Positions 53,235-63,852 of a stretch of 64,000 nt of DNA are shown here, piece after piece. Position 1 is the stretch's first letter, and the number at the start of each line of letters is the position of its first letter. A program made the translations under genes and the position numbers. The stretch covers positions 62,001 through 126,000 of the forward strand of contig CAUEEP010000601.1 of assembly GCA_958450365.1 (NCBI GenBank). Reading direction: 5' to 3'. The DNA comes from Mesorhabditis belari. Taxonomy: Eukaryota; Nematoda; Chromadorea; Rhabditida; Rhabditidae. The notes under the pieces were generated by a model. The model was not told where the DNA came from and made no database searches. It saw nothing but the letters and a program-made list of their open reading frames with translations.

Positions 53235-53515
53235 GGGGATAGGCTAATTTCCGCAATTTTTTGCGCAATAGGGTCGTTTGCGACTACTTTGCGCCAAATT
53301 TTTGGGATCATTTGCGCAACTTGTCACAACTTTCTTCTAAGTCGGCCAATCTTTATGATTTTGGTTGGCTTCATTTTGTTGCACTTATTGAGATCTACAA
53401 AATGAAACCTACAAAATCTACAGAATCGGAAAAATTGGTCGACTTAGAAGAAAGTTATGGCGAGTTGCGCAACCGACCCTGTTGCGCAAAAAATTGCAGA
53501 AATTAGCCTACCCCC
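53235..53515. mobile_element. full-length TTGCGCAA hairpin MITE
   Basis: Ends GATAGGCTAATTTCCGCAAT and, inverted, ATTGCAGAAATTAGCCTACC extend into TTTTTTGCGCAA. Inside are a second inverted pair (ACTTTCTTCTAAGTCGGCC and its complement) around TTTTGTTGCACTTATTGAGA. Partial copies occur at 36850-37020, 39120-39290, 42010-42095, 44375-44430 and 49720-49775, all close to edges of duplicated blocks. It has no coding capacity. Confidence 0.8.
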
Positions 53516-53840
53516 TTTTCAGAGGTATAGGGTACGTTATATATGTTACATCCGTTATGGAATCGTTTATTTGATTCGGTTAAAGTGTTCTTAATGATCT
53601 TGATGGAGGGTTTTAATCCCAATATTTTGAATATTGAGATTAAACGGAGGTGGCAACCCAAATAAGTTGTTGAAAAAGTTTTTGAGTGTTGTAAAAAGGT
53701 ATTCGTACAATTGCTTTCTTAATCTTCCTTTTTAAATTATTAGCAGCTTGTTATTTGATGTATTGATGGCCACCAGACAGAAATTTCAACTGTTTTCCTT
53801 TCAGTGATCCACCTTCTCGAAATCGGTAGCTGTTTTCAAT

Positions 53841-54271
53841 ATGCCAACGCTCTCGATTGATGGTGAACTTATTTAATGCTTTGATATTGACAAATTTTTT
53901 TGTTTAGATGAAGCTCTCCGTGTTGGTATCAACTATCATATGTGTCGCCTCAAAAACAAGCCCTTTGATCCAAATCCAGAAGCCATTGCCGCTGGTATGA
54001 TTGTCGAACCGCGCGAGCTCTTTTTCGATGTGAGTACAGTTGAAAAAGGTAAGATCTCAATTTCTAAGGTACTGGTTTTCGGGCATCACCACGTGGTAAC
54101 GATAAAGTATTTTTTATTTTAGCTGCTGTGTCGAAGAAGTTGGTTCAATACATTCGCGCAAAGCATCAACCAAATAATATGATCATCTATGTAAGGACAT
54201 TGACGGGAAAGAGAATCGGACTCGAGCTAAATGGTGATTACACTGTCGAAGAGCTGAAGATGCTTATTCAA
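53841..54271 (+). pseudogene. ubiquitin-ART fusion, truncated copy
   Basis: Exon 1 (53841-53862), exon 2 (53908-54048) and the start of exon 3 (54123-54271) follow copy 1 closely ([25 protein letters not shown]). At 54271/54272 the ubiquitin domain stops mid-helix and the sequence becomes the complement of DPAGT1 intron 3 (51930 downwards). Translation would end a few codons later. This is a duplication breakpoint. Confidence 0.9.
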
Positions 54272-54604
54272 GCAAAGTTCAAAGAAACTAGTAGTATTTA
54301 AAATGCTAAACATCCAATGAAACAATAAAGACTAATCTTATAAACAATAAACAAAACAATTAAAACTAAGCTAAGCAAGTAAAAAGTTTTCAAATAAGAA
54401 AAAAAACCAACCTTTGTAGGAATCGTGTGTTAGGAAACAAACTCTACAAAAGTAGTTAATGAAATGATTTTTATGGAGAGCGTTGGTGTGAAATGCAAAT
54501 TAGGTTGTCAGATATGTAAACCGATTAAAGTTTACTGATTGATGAGCTTGTAAATGCTAACGGTAGCTTTTTTTGAATACCGTTATTCTTTAGATGTTCT
54601 TTAG

Positions 54605-55806
54605 ATGGCGTCACAAGTTGCTTTTCCCAACGCTTTCATCATTACCGGTTTTGATGGTCTACTATGTACAAGGTGATTTGATTCATTCAAAATGATCTTT
54701 TAGTTTTAATTCAGGCAGCTCGACGACGATTGTTGTGCCGAAGATTGCTCGTTCCATTGTTTCATTTCTTGGATTTGAGGTAAAGTTTTAACTTTGTATG
54801 ATCAGCAATATTTTGTTTAGATAACAACTTCCCTTGACATCAATTTGCTCTACTACGTTTTCATGGGAATGGTGATTGTCTTCTGCACAAATTCGATCAA
54901 TATTTACGCGGGAATCAACGGATTGGAGGTTAAGCGATTACGTGCAAAGAGCTCATTTTCATTTAGGTCGGTCAAAGTCTCGTCATTGCTTCATCGATCA
55001 CTTTATACAATGTCATACAGGTGTTTGTTGGTGTGTTTAAATAATTTACAATCACTTATTTAGCTATATCGCCTCCAAGATCCGATCGAATGTTGGTACA
55101 ATTGGTTGTCAATTTACTTTTTGTTACCATTCATCACAACATCGTTGATCCTCTATAACTTCAATAAGGTAGGTAATTTTATCAGGTTTACCTTTATTTA
55201 TTGACTTTTAGTATCCGGCTCGCGTTTTCGTTGGTGACACGTACTGTTATTGGGCGGGCATGACGTTGGCTGTAGTGGCAATTCTCGGACATTTCTCAAA
55301 AACGGCGATGCTTTTCTTTATTCCACAGGTTAGTTAAAAGCTTTTATTACAACGATAATATCATTTAAGGCATTCAATTTTATCTATTTGACTCCTCAAC
55401 TTTTCCATCTTGTACCTTGCCCGAGACATCGATTACCCAAATTCGATTCTAAGACAGACACAGTCGGGATGAGTTTTGCCGAATTTAAGGTGGGTTTTCG
55501 AATAAACACATTTGATTTTATTTCATTTGATTTCTAGAAATCCGAACTAAACCGATTCGGGCGATGGGTAGTGACGATTTTGTCGACGATTGGCCTTCTA
55601 TTCAAGGAAGATTTCAACAACGATGGAGAAAAGTAAGGAATAAGCCTTTATAGTAATATATAGTAAAGCTCAACGACTTTTATATAGTAAAGTAATATAT
55701 AGTAAAGCTCAACGAATTGCTGCTGTTGTTACAAGTATTCTCGTCGATTCTCGCTTTCATAATTCGCTTCTTTTTGGCTCGAATACTGTACGATGTTGTT
55801 TTGTAA
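54605..55806 (+). pseudogene. DPAGT1 copy C, lacking exons 1-3 and 12
   Basis: Exons 4-11 can be placed (54605-54672, 54715-54779, 54821-54928, 54967-55020, 55064-55168, 55212-55328, 55370-55489, 55538-55632) and remain open. After exon 11 a short duplication of TATATAGTAAAGCTCAACGA replaces exon 12 and the first bases of exon 13, and the remaining tail ends ARILYDVVL. With no start exon and a missing exon it cannot make the enzyme. Confidence 0.92.
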
Positions 55807-56259
55807 GTAATTTGGATGAGATTTCTGTTGTTTCTAGGAATTTTAGTTTAATCGAACATTTTTTAAAAGTTGATATGTGATTTTATGGTAATCTCTTTTA
55901 GTTATTTTATTAGTGTTTTAGATTATCGTGATTGTCGATCATAATGTTGCATAATATGTTCTTTTATTGTTATTGTTGGAGTTTACGCGATATTTTATTT
56001 GATTAGGTTAAAGTGTTCTTAATGACCTTGATGGAGGGTTCTAATCCCAATATTTTGAATTTACGGAGATGGCAACCCAAATAAGTGGTTAAAAAAGTTT
56101 TTGGGTGTGGTAAAAAGGTATTCGTACAATTGCTTTCTTAATTTTTCTTTTTAAGGTATTATCAGCTTGTTATTTGTTGCATTGATAGCCATCAGACAGA
56201 AATTTCAACTCTTTTCTTTTCAGTGATCCACCTTCTCGAAATCAGTAGCTGTTTTCAAT

Positions 56260-57582
56260 ATGCCAACGCTCTCGATTGAAGGTGAACTTATTTAATGTTT
56301 TGATATTGGCAATTTTTTTTGTTTAGATGAAGCTCTCCGCGTTGGTATCAACTATCATATGTGTCGCCTCAAAAACAAGCGCTTTAATCCAGATCCAGAA
56401 GCCATTGCCGCTGGTATGATTGTCCAGCCACGCGAGCTCTTTTTCGATGTGAATACAATTGAAAAAGGTAAGATCTCAATTTTTAAAGTACTGGTTTTTG
56501 GGCACCACCGCGTGGTAACGATAAAGTATTTTTTATTTTAGCTGTTGTGTCGAAGAAGTCGGTCCAAGAGATTCGCGCGAAGCATCAACCAAATAATATG
56601 ACTATCTTTGTAGCGGTATTGGTAGGAAAGAAAATCATACTCGAGCTAAATGGTGATTACACTGTCGAAGAGCTGCGTACGCTTATTCAAGACAAGGAAG
56701 GAATTCCTTCCGATCAACAGCGTTTCATTTTTGCTGGACAGCAATTGGAGAATGGAAGGACTTTGAGTGAATACAATGTCAAAAATCAATCTACTATTCA
56801 TTTGATGCTGAGACTTCGAGGAGGAGGAGGATGTATCGCTTATCAAATGCACAAGAAATGCTTTGCTGAGAAGTTCAATTACGATTTCACGAAGATTTTG
56901 GTCGATCAGCAATTATTCTCTCGTGGTGGAGCTCTCTACACTCGTCCACTTGGATCAAAGCGTTATGCTCTCGCTGTTCTTGACAAATATGGGGACAATG
57001 TTTGGCTTGGAACTCTTCACCGGTAATTTGTCTCCTGTTTTATTTTGTTAACTACAGGTTTAGCCAAAGTGCGAACAGCTCTATTGATGGCGAATGGCCA
57101 GTTGCTTATCATGGAACAACGGATCCGCGTGCTGCTGAGATTGTTCGTAGTGGTGGACTTGATTTGGTTTGTTATTTTTGCTTTTGTATAAATAGTGGGT
57201 AATCGTGGATCCTTTTTACAAAATATTCTTCTAGGAGAAAGGAAAGCGCTTTGCTTTTGGTCATGGCATTTACTGCACACCAGACCCAAAGACTGCACTC
57301 GCTTATGCATCGACTTACCGAGGGAAAAACCTACAAGTTGATTGTTCAGGTGGGATTTGTTACATACTTCTTAGTCGTACACATACACATACCAACGATA
57401 AATAACAACTCAAAATTATTTCTTGGAAATACTTTATTAGTTTGTTTCAGGCTCGTTTCGATCCATCTCGTCGTAAAATTGTGCCCAAATCGAAACACGG
57501 TGTTGCCGATCTTGATGACTACTGGATTGCCAAGGAGAATGACGCCATTCGTCCGTACGGAATTTGTGTCTTTCCGTGTTAA
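56260..57582 (+). pseudogene. ubiquitin-ART fusion, copy 3, frameshifted in exon 5
   Basis: Exons 56260-56281, 56327-56467, 56542-57022, 57058-57166, 57235-57349, 57451-57582 correspond to copy 1, with one extra Gly codon at the LRGGGG junction. Exon 5 is 115 nt instead of 120: after TYGCATCGACTTAC the family sequence AAACACGATGG is reduced to CGAGGG. This shifts the frame and puts TAA early in exon 6. The product would keep the ubiquitin-like part and the HGT and GIY motifs but lose the end. Ubiquitin-like Lys6 is Ala, Lys27 Arg, Lys48 Gln, Lys63 Asn. It is either a recent pseudogene or a truncated protein. Confidence 0.85.
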
Positions 57583-57773
57583 CTAGAAACTACTTTTTGA
57601 TCTGTGACATTGCACAATTTTTGCATACGTTGATATTTTGCAAGCTTAGCTTTCAACTAGTCTAATGTGCCATTCATTGGATCACTTTATTTGATGGATA
57701 AAGTATATATTATTATACCGAAGGCGCTAATTTTAGTGGTTAATCTGAAAGGAAATCCACTGAAATATCTAAG

Positions 57774-58177
57774 ATGTATATTGATTTTAATTACCTAAGT
57801 GACCAGAATTCTGCCCCAAATGAATGGCTAGCCGCTTACCATGGAACAACAGATCCACGTGCTGCTGAAATTGTTCGAAGTGGTGGACTTGATTTGGTTT
57901 GTCACATTTCAGTTTATCTAACTTGTATTTCTTTTAGGCAAAAGGGGTACGCTTTGCTTATGCTTACGGCATCTACTGCTCTGCTGATCCAAAGACTACT
58001 CTTGCTTGCGCATCGACTTATCACTACGATGGAAGAACCTACAAGTTGATTGGGATCGATCCAGCTCGTCGTGAAATTGTGCCCAAGTCGAAACACGGCG
58101 CTGCCGATCTTGATGACTACTGGATCGCCAAAGAGAATGATGCCATTCATGCTTATGGAATTTGTGTTTTCCTTTGA
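57774..58177 (+). CDS. stand-alone ART-like domain protein, copy 2
   Basis: Two exons (57774-57896, 57938-58177) encode 120 residues: [80 protein letters not shown]. Unlike its inverted twin it keeps the His of YHGT. It lacks the ubiquitin-like domain and linker altogether. An AAG just before the ATG could be an acceptor, so an upstream exon is possible. It has no recognised function beyond resemblance to the family's C-terminal half. Confidence 0.72.
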
Positions 58178-58414
58178 TAACTTGTAACTGTTTTTTTCGC
58201 TTTGCACATCGATCCCAATTTGTTATAACTTTACAAATTTGTTACGGTGCCTTCCATTTTACATATAAATACCTTCGTAATTTCAGTTACATTCACTAGA
58301 TAAAGAGTTAAAGAAGTACACATTGCATGCGATGTTTTCTTTATGTTAAAGAAACGAAAAAATGCTTTTCACTGTACTAGCACTTATATCCGGCTCTAAA
58401 CTAGCAAAAAACAT

Positions 58415-60650
58415 GGTGTGTCTATAATTTTTTTGATAGTTTTTATTAAACTTTATCATTTTGTTCGATCGTTGAAATACAGCGTTAATTTCATTAAAAC
58501 AGGTGGACTAACTCAAAAGTTGGCTAATGTAATTTTGAAATGGATAAAAATGCCTCAGGGTGTCATATCCAAAGAAAGCACTTTGAAATGCTCAAGAAAA
58601 TGCGAATAGCAATTGAAAATTGATTGAGCGGATAAAAGAACTACAAAATGGCATTTTTTCATTTTTTTTCCAGATTCGGATTCAAATTTGTTACTCATCG
58701 AATGAATGTCTGTCTGCCATTGTTCTACCCCAATTCTCAATCCTTCGACTCCTAAATGAAACTCGAAATTCGATCTTTTCCAAATTAAACTACGAGAATT
58801 TGATCAATTTGTTGAAAGTAACGAAACAGCTTCGAAATGATCGAAGAGATCGTGACTGAAAAATTCGACAACCTTTGCGCAATTCTTGATTGAAGACATT
58901 GATTGAAGATGATTGACATTGATTGACATTGATTGAAGACGCAATTCTGTTACCCGGAACTTCTTCATTTTCTCGAGAACTTTAAGCTAAGAAAAGTGCA
59001 ACTTTCTTAGCTTAAGCAGTTTAGCGGGTGAAATATCGTTTTTTATAATTCCAAAGGCGACAAAACTTGAAGAAATTACGAAAAAAATCACATTTACCAC
59101 TCACCTTTTAACCTTAACTTTTAAAGAAGTTCCGGATAATAGAAATTCGTGATGACGGTTTTTTGAGTGTACAGACGCGTAGTCGTTACTGTTTTGACTT
59201 GATGAGAATTCAAAGATAAACTATTCTAGCCATTCGAAAGCCCAGAATCTCCTCTTGAAAACTAGTACAAATTTACTGGGAACTTTCCCCAAAATAAGTA
59301 AAAGTCCGTAAAACCAAGTTGACACCAAAAATAATCGTCATTAGTACAGCTCACCGGTGAGTCGGATCGAAGTGAGCGTGTTAAATGTGCTTTTCTGCAA
59401 CACCAACTCTCAATTGTATCTAGATGCGAAAGGAAACGACTCTTCGTTTCTGCAATAGCGAAAATAACTCTTATGACTATGGTTTATTGCTGGGGAAAAT
59501 TCTCGACCGGTGCATTCATTCAGATTCATTCAGATCAAAATACCCGAATCTAAACGAGATCCTCGATTCGTTATCTACGAGAAATCTTTGGCATTTTTGA
59601 AAATTAAAGTTCAACTATTGATTTTTGATGTAGAGTTAACTTTTCGACAACAAAATTCTTGCATCTTTCTTGAAAATTTGGATTTGAAACGTTACAGAAA
59701 TCTCGTAGTTTAATTTGGAAAAGATCGAATCTCAAGTCTCATTTGGGAGTCGACGGATTGAGAATTGGGGTAGAACAACGGCTGAATGAGACATTCATTC
59801 GATGAGTAACAAATTTGAATCCGAAACTGAATTGCGAGAAAAAAAGAATCTGATTTTGTAGGTCTTTTATTCGTCGAAATTTTCCAAGAAAAAACCCGAA
59901 TGCTTTCAGGAAATTTTAAGCGTATGTAAAGTTTTTTTTTGTAAACCCGATGCGGTGGAGCGAGTCGAAACGGTTTTGACTTTTTGAAACGCGAAATTTC
60001 AGAGCTTTGCGAAAAATTGGTTCCAAATCGTTGTCAGTTTTTTTAGAAAAAAGGTCACCTTAACTGCCATCATTCAAATAAATGAGGTTACAGATGAATT
60101 GAATAAGGTTCCGTATCAAATGCCGCATGTTCACATAACTACCCCGCTGTCACTTCTTCAAGAAGCCAAGCGAGTTCATGATTTGAGCATTCAAATTAAT
60201 TCCAGACAACAGTAACTTCGTTTACTAGTAATTTTTCCTTTTTTTGCTTGCTAATTAATTTTGTTTATTGTATCTTACAGTTACTTCAGTAGTTCACTAT
60301 TTTTCATTCTCATTTTCAATCAGAATTCTTTGTGTTCCTATGAAATTTGTTACTTTATACATTTTGCCTAAAAAACAAATCATTGACTGACTGAGGGAAA
60401 TTTAACGAGGGACTTCGAAGAAAACTACAAGTAACCACTCACCTATGAAAGAAAATCGGAATATAGAAAATGGGGGCTCGAAAAAGGAAATTGAGCAAAA
60501 AAATTTACATAATATAATCTTTAAAAGACAATCCCTTAAAAATGATCGTATAACTAGGGAAAATTAGGCCATTTTTAGGCGCAAAAAAGAGTGATTGGCT
60601 ACGTACATCACATAAGCAAAAACATAATGACAACAGACCTAGAAAAATAC
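58415..60650. other. interval with an inverted repeat and no recognised gene
   Basis: About 58665-58815 (CGAATGAATGTCTGTCTGCC, ACCCCAATTCTCAATCCTTC, GATCTTTTCCAAATTAAACT) is repeated inverted at about 59695-59840. The plus-strand ORF near 58620-58859 lies within the repeated part and has no family resemblance I can name. The rest (59.85-60.65 kb) is AT-rich without recognisable exons. Confidence 0.5.
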
Positions 60651-60653
60651 CAC

Positions 60654-61627
60654 TTAAATAAGAACGTCGAAATCTCGGAGTTCCTCTTCAGCCGGAAGTT
60701 GGGCGGTCACTCTGTCACGTGGAAGTAGATCAGGTGAAATCAATGGGAGGCCAGCTTTCCTGTAAAAATATAGATAGATTCAAACTTTTACATTGACTAA
60801 TCCTAAGCCGCATCATCCATAACCTTAGGTAATTTATTAAACTTTTGCCCACCTTCTACGTTCAATTTCTAGATGTGCTTCTCGTAGAGCCCACTCTTTT
60901 GCTTGTGGCCAGTCGGGGCGGAACCAGATGATATAAGACGTCACCCAAATCGTCAACAACTAAAACCAAGAAATAATTATCAAAGTATAGCACGTAAACG
61001 ACTCACCGTCATTGATGTAAAGAAAACTGAGTGAAATCGTTTCCAATCGGCATGTTCATCATGAGCAACCTAAAAATTTAGATTTTAAGCGTCATACTTC
61101 CAAAAGAATACCTGACTAAACCAAATCCATTCACGACGCATCTTTGCTCCTTGATCTTTAGCAAGCGGTCGCCGCCATCTAAAATTTGCCACGAGTACAT
61201 TAAACGCCCGAGTTCATACTTTAGTTAAACTCATCAAATGAAATGTCGATTTTAAGCCTAATTGTAAAAATAATCAACTATGTAATGAAGATCAAGCTCA
61301 CCCATCACCGAAGAGCCAATCGAATCGTCCACCATTCAGCTTGGGCCAGGGATTCTCGTAGGCGTAAGTGTCCTGACCAGGTCGATAGTCGTCTGCCTAA
61401 AAAGAAGTAATGAATTGGTTTTAAATTTGTTTCTTGTAAATTCTATGATACTCAAATTTTTTGATGCCTAATATCGTATGACAGATAAGCAAACATGCCT
61501 GGCGCTGAACCTTTGCATCTCCCTCATTTCCATGTCCATGTCCCCCACCAGCCAATCCTCGATTTGTACCAACAACACGGCTTCTCAACGGTCCAAGATG
61601 GCCACAACCACCCAAACGCCCGAGCAT
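60654..61627 (-). CDS. NDUFB11: NDUFB11-like subunit of mitochondrial complex I
   Basis: Six exons in phase: 61511-61627, 61302-61396, 61112-61178, 61007-61069, 60853-60959, 60654-60759. The start MLGRLGGCGHLGPLRSRVVG is Arg-rich without acids, as in mitochondrial presequences. ADDYRPGQDTYAYENPWPK, a membrane segment (LLTIWVTSYIIWF) and EAHLEIERRRKAGLPLISPD, LPAEEELRDFDVLI follow, matching the conserved NDUFB11 C-terminus (GLPI..., LPEDE). NDUFB11 is an accessory membrane-arm subunit of NADH dehydrogenase. TTTGCAG lies 3 nt before the ATG and may be a trans-splice acceptor. It lies downstream of SAP18 on the same strand; copies of its first two exons are inserted between. Confidence 0.85.
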
Positions 61628-62870
61628 TACCTGCAAAGTTTATTTATTCGATGAAAGAAATAAACGTGAAAAAATTTAACAACAACTTACGAAAACAATA
61701 CAATAAAAATTTGAGACCAACATGAATAACGACAAAATGAACCAGAAAATTAGCCGTGAAATACAATACATTAACGCCAAAATATAATTTAGAAGTTGTT
61801 TCTTTGGAAATCGCGACGAGGTCCACTCGAGAAGTCGCGTCCTCCGCCACTCATTCGTCCACCTCCTCGATGATGATCACCGCCTCGTTGAAATTTATGC
61901 CGCCATCTAAAATTTGCCACGAGTACATTAAACGCCCGAGTTCATACTTTAGTTAAACTCATCAAATGAAATGTCGATTTTAAGCCTAATTGTAAAAATA
62001 ATCAACTATGTAATGAAGATCAAGCTCACCCATCACCGAAGAGCCAATCGAATCGTCCACCATTCAGCTTGGGCCAGGGATTCTCGTAGGCGTAAGTGTC
62101 CTGACCAGGTCGATAGTCGTCTGCCTAAAAAGAAGTAATGAATTGGTTTTAAATTTGTTTCTTGTAAATTCTATGATACTCAAATTTTTTGATGCCTAAT
62201 ATCGTATGACAGATAAGCAAACATGCCTGGCGCTGAACCTTTGCATCTCCCTCATTTCCATGTCCATGTCCCCCACCAGCCAATCCTCGATTTGTACCAA
62301 CAACACGGCTTCTCAACGGTCCAAGATGGCCACAACCACCCAAACGCTCTTCGAAAAGAAGTAATGAATTGGTTTTAAATTTGTTTCTTGTAAATTCTAT
62401 GATACTCAAATTTTTTGATGCCTAATATCGTATGACAGATAAGCAAACATGCCTGGCGCTGAACCTTTGCATCTCCCTCATTTCCATGTCCATGTCCCCC
62501 ACCAGCCAATCCTCGATTTGTACCAACAACACGGCTTCTCAACGGTCCAAGATGGCCACAACCACCCAAACGCCCGAGCATTACCTGCAAAGTTTATTTA
62601 TTCGATGAAAGAAATAAACGTGAAAAAATTAACAACAACTTACGAAAACAATACAATAAAAATTTGAGACCAACATGAATAACGACAAAATGAACCAGAA
62701 AATTAGCCGTGAAATACAATACATTAACGCCAAAATATAATTTAGAAGTTGTTTCTTTGGAAATCGCGACGAGGTCCACTCGAGAAGTCGCGTCCTCCGC
62801 CACTCATTCGTCCACCTCCTCGATGATGATCACCGCCTCGTTGAAATTGTGGCAACGTGATTGCGACATC
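61172..62870. repeat. tandem rearrangement of the SAP18-NDUFB11 junction
   Basis: 61172-61615 recurs at 61903-62346 and 61397-61890 recurs at 62350-62845, with almost no differences. The result is NDUFB11 exon 1 three times (61511-61627, a partial copy ending 62346, and 62465-62581), exon 2 twice (61302-61396, about 62032-62126) and the SAP18 3' end twice. Near-identity means either a very recent duplication or an assembly artefact. Confidence 0.9.
61789..61893 (-). pseudogene. duplicated 3' end of SAP18
   Basis: The last 34 or so codons of SAP18 (HHRGGGRMSGGGRDF to the stop) are repeated here and broken at 61893 by the jump into NDUFB11 intron sequence. This is part of the tandem rearrangement. 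Confidence 0.88.
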
Positions 62871-63494
62871 GATGTAGTCTCCGATCTCAAACTTGCACTG
62901 GTTGAGCGATTTGTTATCGTCTACTCCGCGCGTTCCATTCATCGTGTTCCCGATATCACGCATTGAGTAGCGAGCCTAAAATAAAATTATTTTATGAGTG
63001 GAAAAGCCTGTTAAATCTGAAGTCTGAAGATCTAACAGTTAAACTATAACCTTAAACTAGAGTTACAACTACTCATTTGGTTTGCTCATGCTTAAGGTAA
63101 ATTATTTGAGAGTTAGCTCAAAATTTTCAATTCTAACTAGCTTATGGCCAATTCTTTAACCTAAAAGCTATTAATTTACTTTCAACTTTGAAAAACCTAG
63201 TCAAAAAATAACCTGAAAGCGATCCGGTGCCACAATCGAGAAGTCAAAAGTCGTTCCCCTTTTTCGTGCTTCTGGATTGACTTCTTTGATGAGCGAGGTG
63301 AGCTCCCTCAATGTGCAATCCAACCATGTGTAGATTTGAAGCTCGTTTGCCGGCACACTTCCTCGTCCATACTCGCTGACTGCATTGTGGCGACCGTTCG
63401 AGCAGAAGATTCGCAGCAAAAGTGGGCAGATCTTTTCGCGATCGACAACCGCATCGCTTGTCGTATTCACTTGGCTTGTCACTTGCGAAGACAT
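62742..63494 (-). CDS. SAP18: SAP18 (Sin3-associated / ASAP splicing complex protein)
   Basis: Two exons (63213-63494, 62742-62975) give 171 residues. VDREKICPLLLRIFCS, GRGSVPANELQIYTWLDCTL, ELTSLIKEVNPEARKRGT and MRDIGNTMNGTRGVDDNKSL match SAP18 along its ubiquitin-fold domain. SAP18 joins the Sin3-HDAC co-repressor and the RNA-binding ASAP/PSAP complexes. The C-terminus is longer than in human and Gly/Arg-rich (RRGGGRMSGGGRDF-like), suggesting RNA contact. TTTTCCAG lies just upstream of the start, a possible trans-splice site. NDUFB11 follows about 160 nt downstream (first copy of its start at 62581), a spacing typical of nematode operons. Confidence 0.93.
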
Positions 63495-63852
63495 TACTAC
63501 CTGGAAAAATTTATCATCATGTAGAACGAAACGGCTTAGAGATTTCAAATTTAGAGATCGATGCTTAACATTTGTCGCGAAAATTTTTGATACCACTTTC
63601 TAAATTTGAAATCTCTAAACAACATCAGTAAATTGAAAATGCAAAATTGACAACAAAACAATAAACGAAATGATAGAGCTGAAGCTTAAAACGTGACAAG
63701 TACCCGTCTATGAGCGGCGCCCTTCTAAGCACCGGGTCACAAATCTAAAGTCGAAATCAGAATATCGATACAGAAAATACTCCCTGAAAGGTTAGAAATC
63801 TGAAAGGCTCAACAGAACATAAATTGGGCAAAAACATGAAAAAACAAATGAT

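Larger units (their letters stand above)
54272..58322. repeat. right arm of the large inverted duplication
   Basis: The mirror of 47450-51955: DPAGT1 exons 4-11 and 13, fusion gene, ART-only gene. The arm begins with GCAAAGTTCAAAGAAACTAG joined to the broken ubiquitin exon, and ends at AAGAAGTACACATTG, where a repeat shared with 35296-35400 begins. The central spacer (51956-54271) holds the nested gene, DPAGT1 exons 1-3, a MITE and the truncated fusion gene. Confidence 0.88.
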
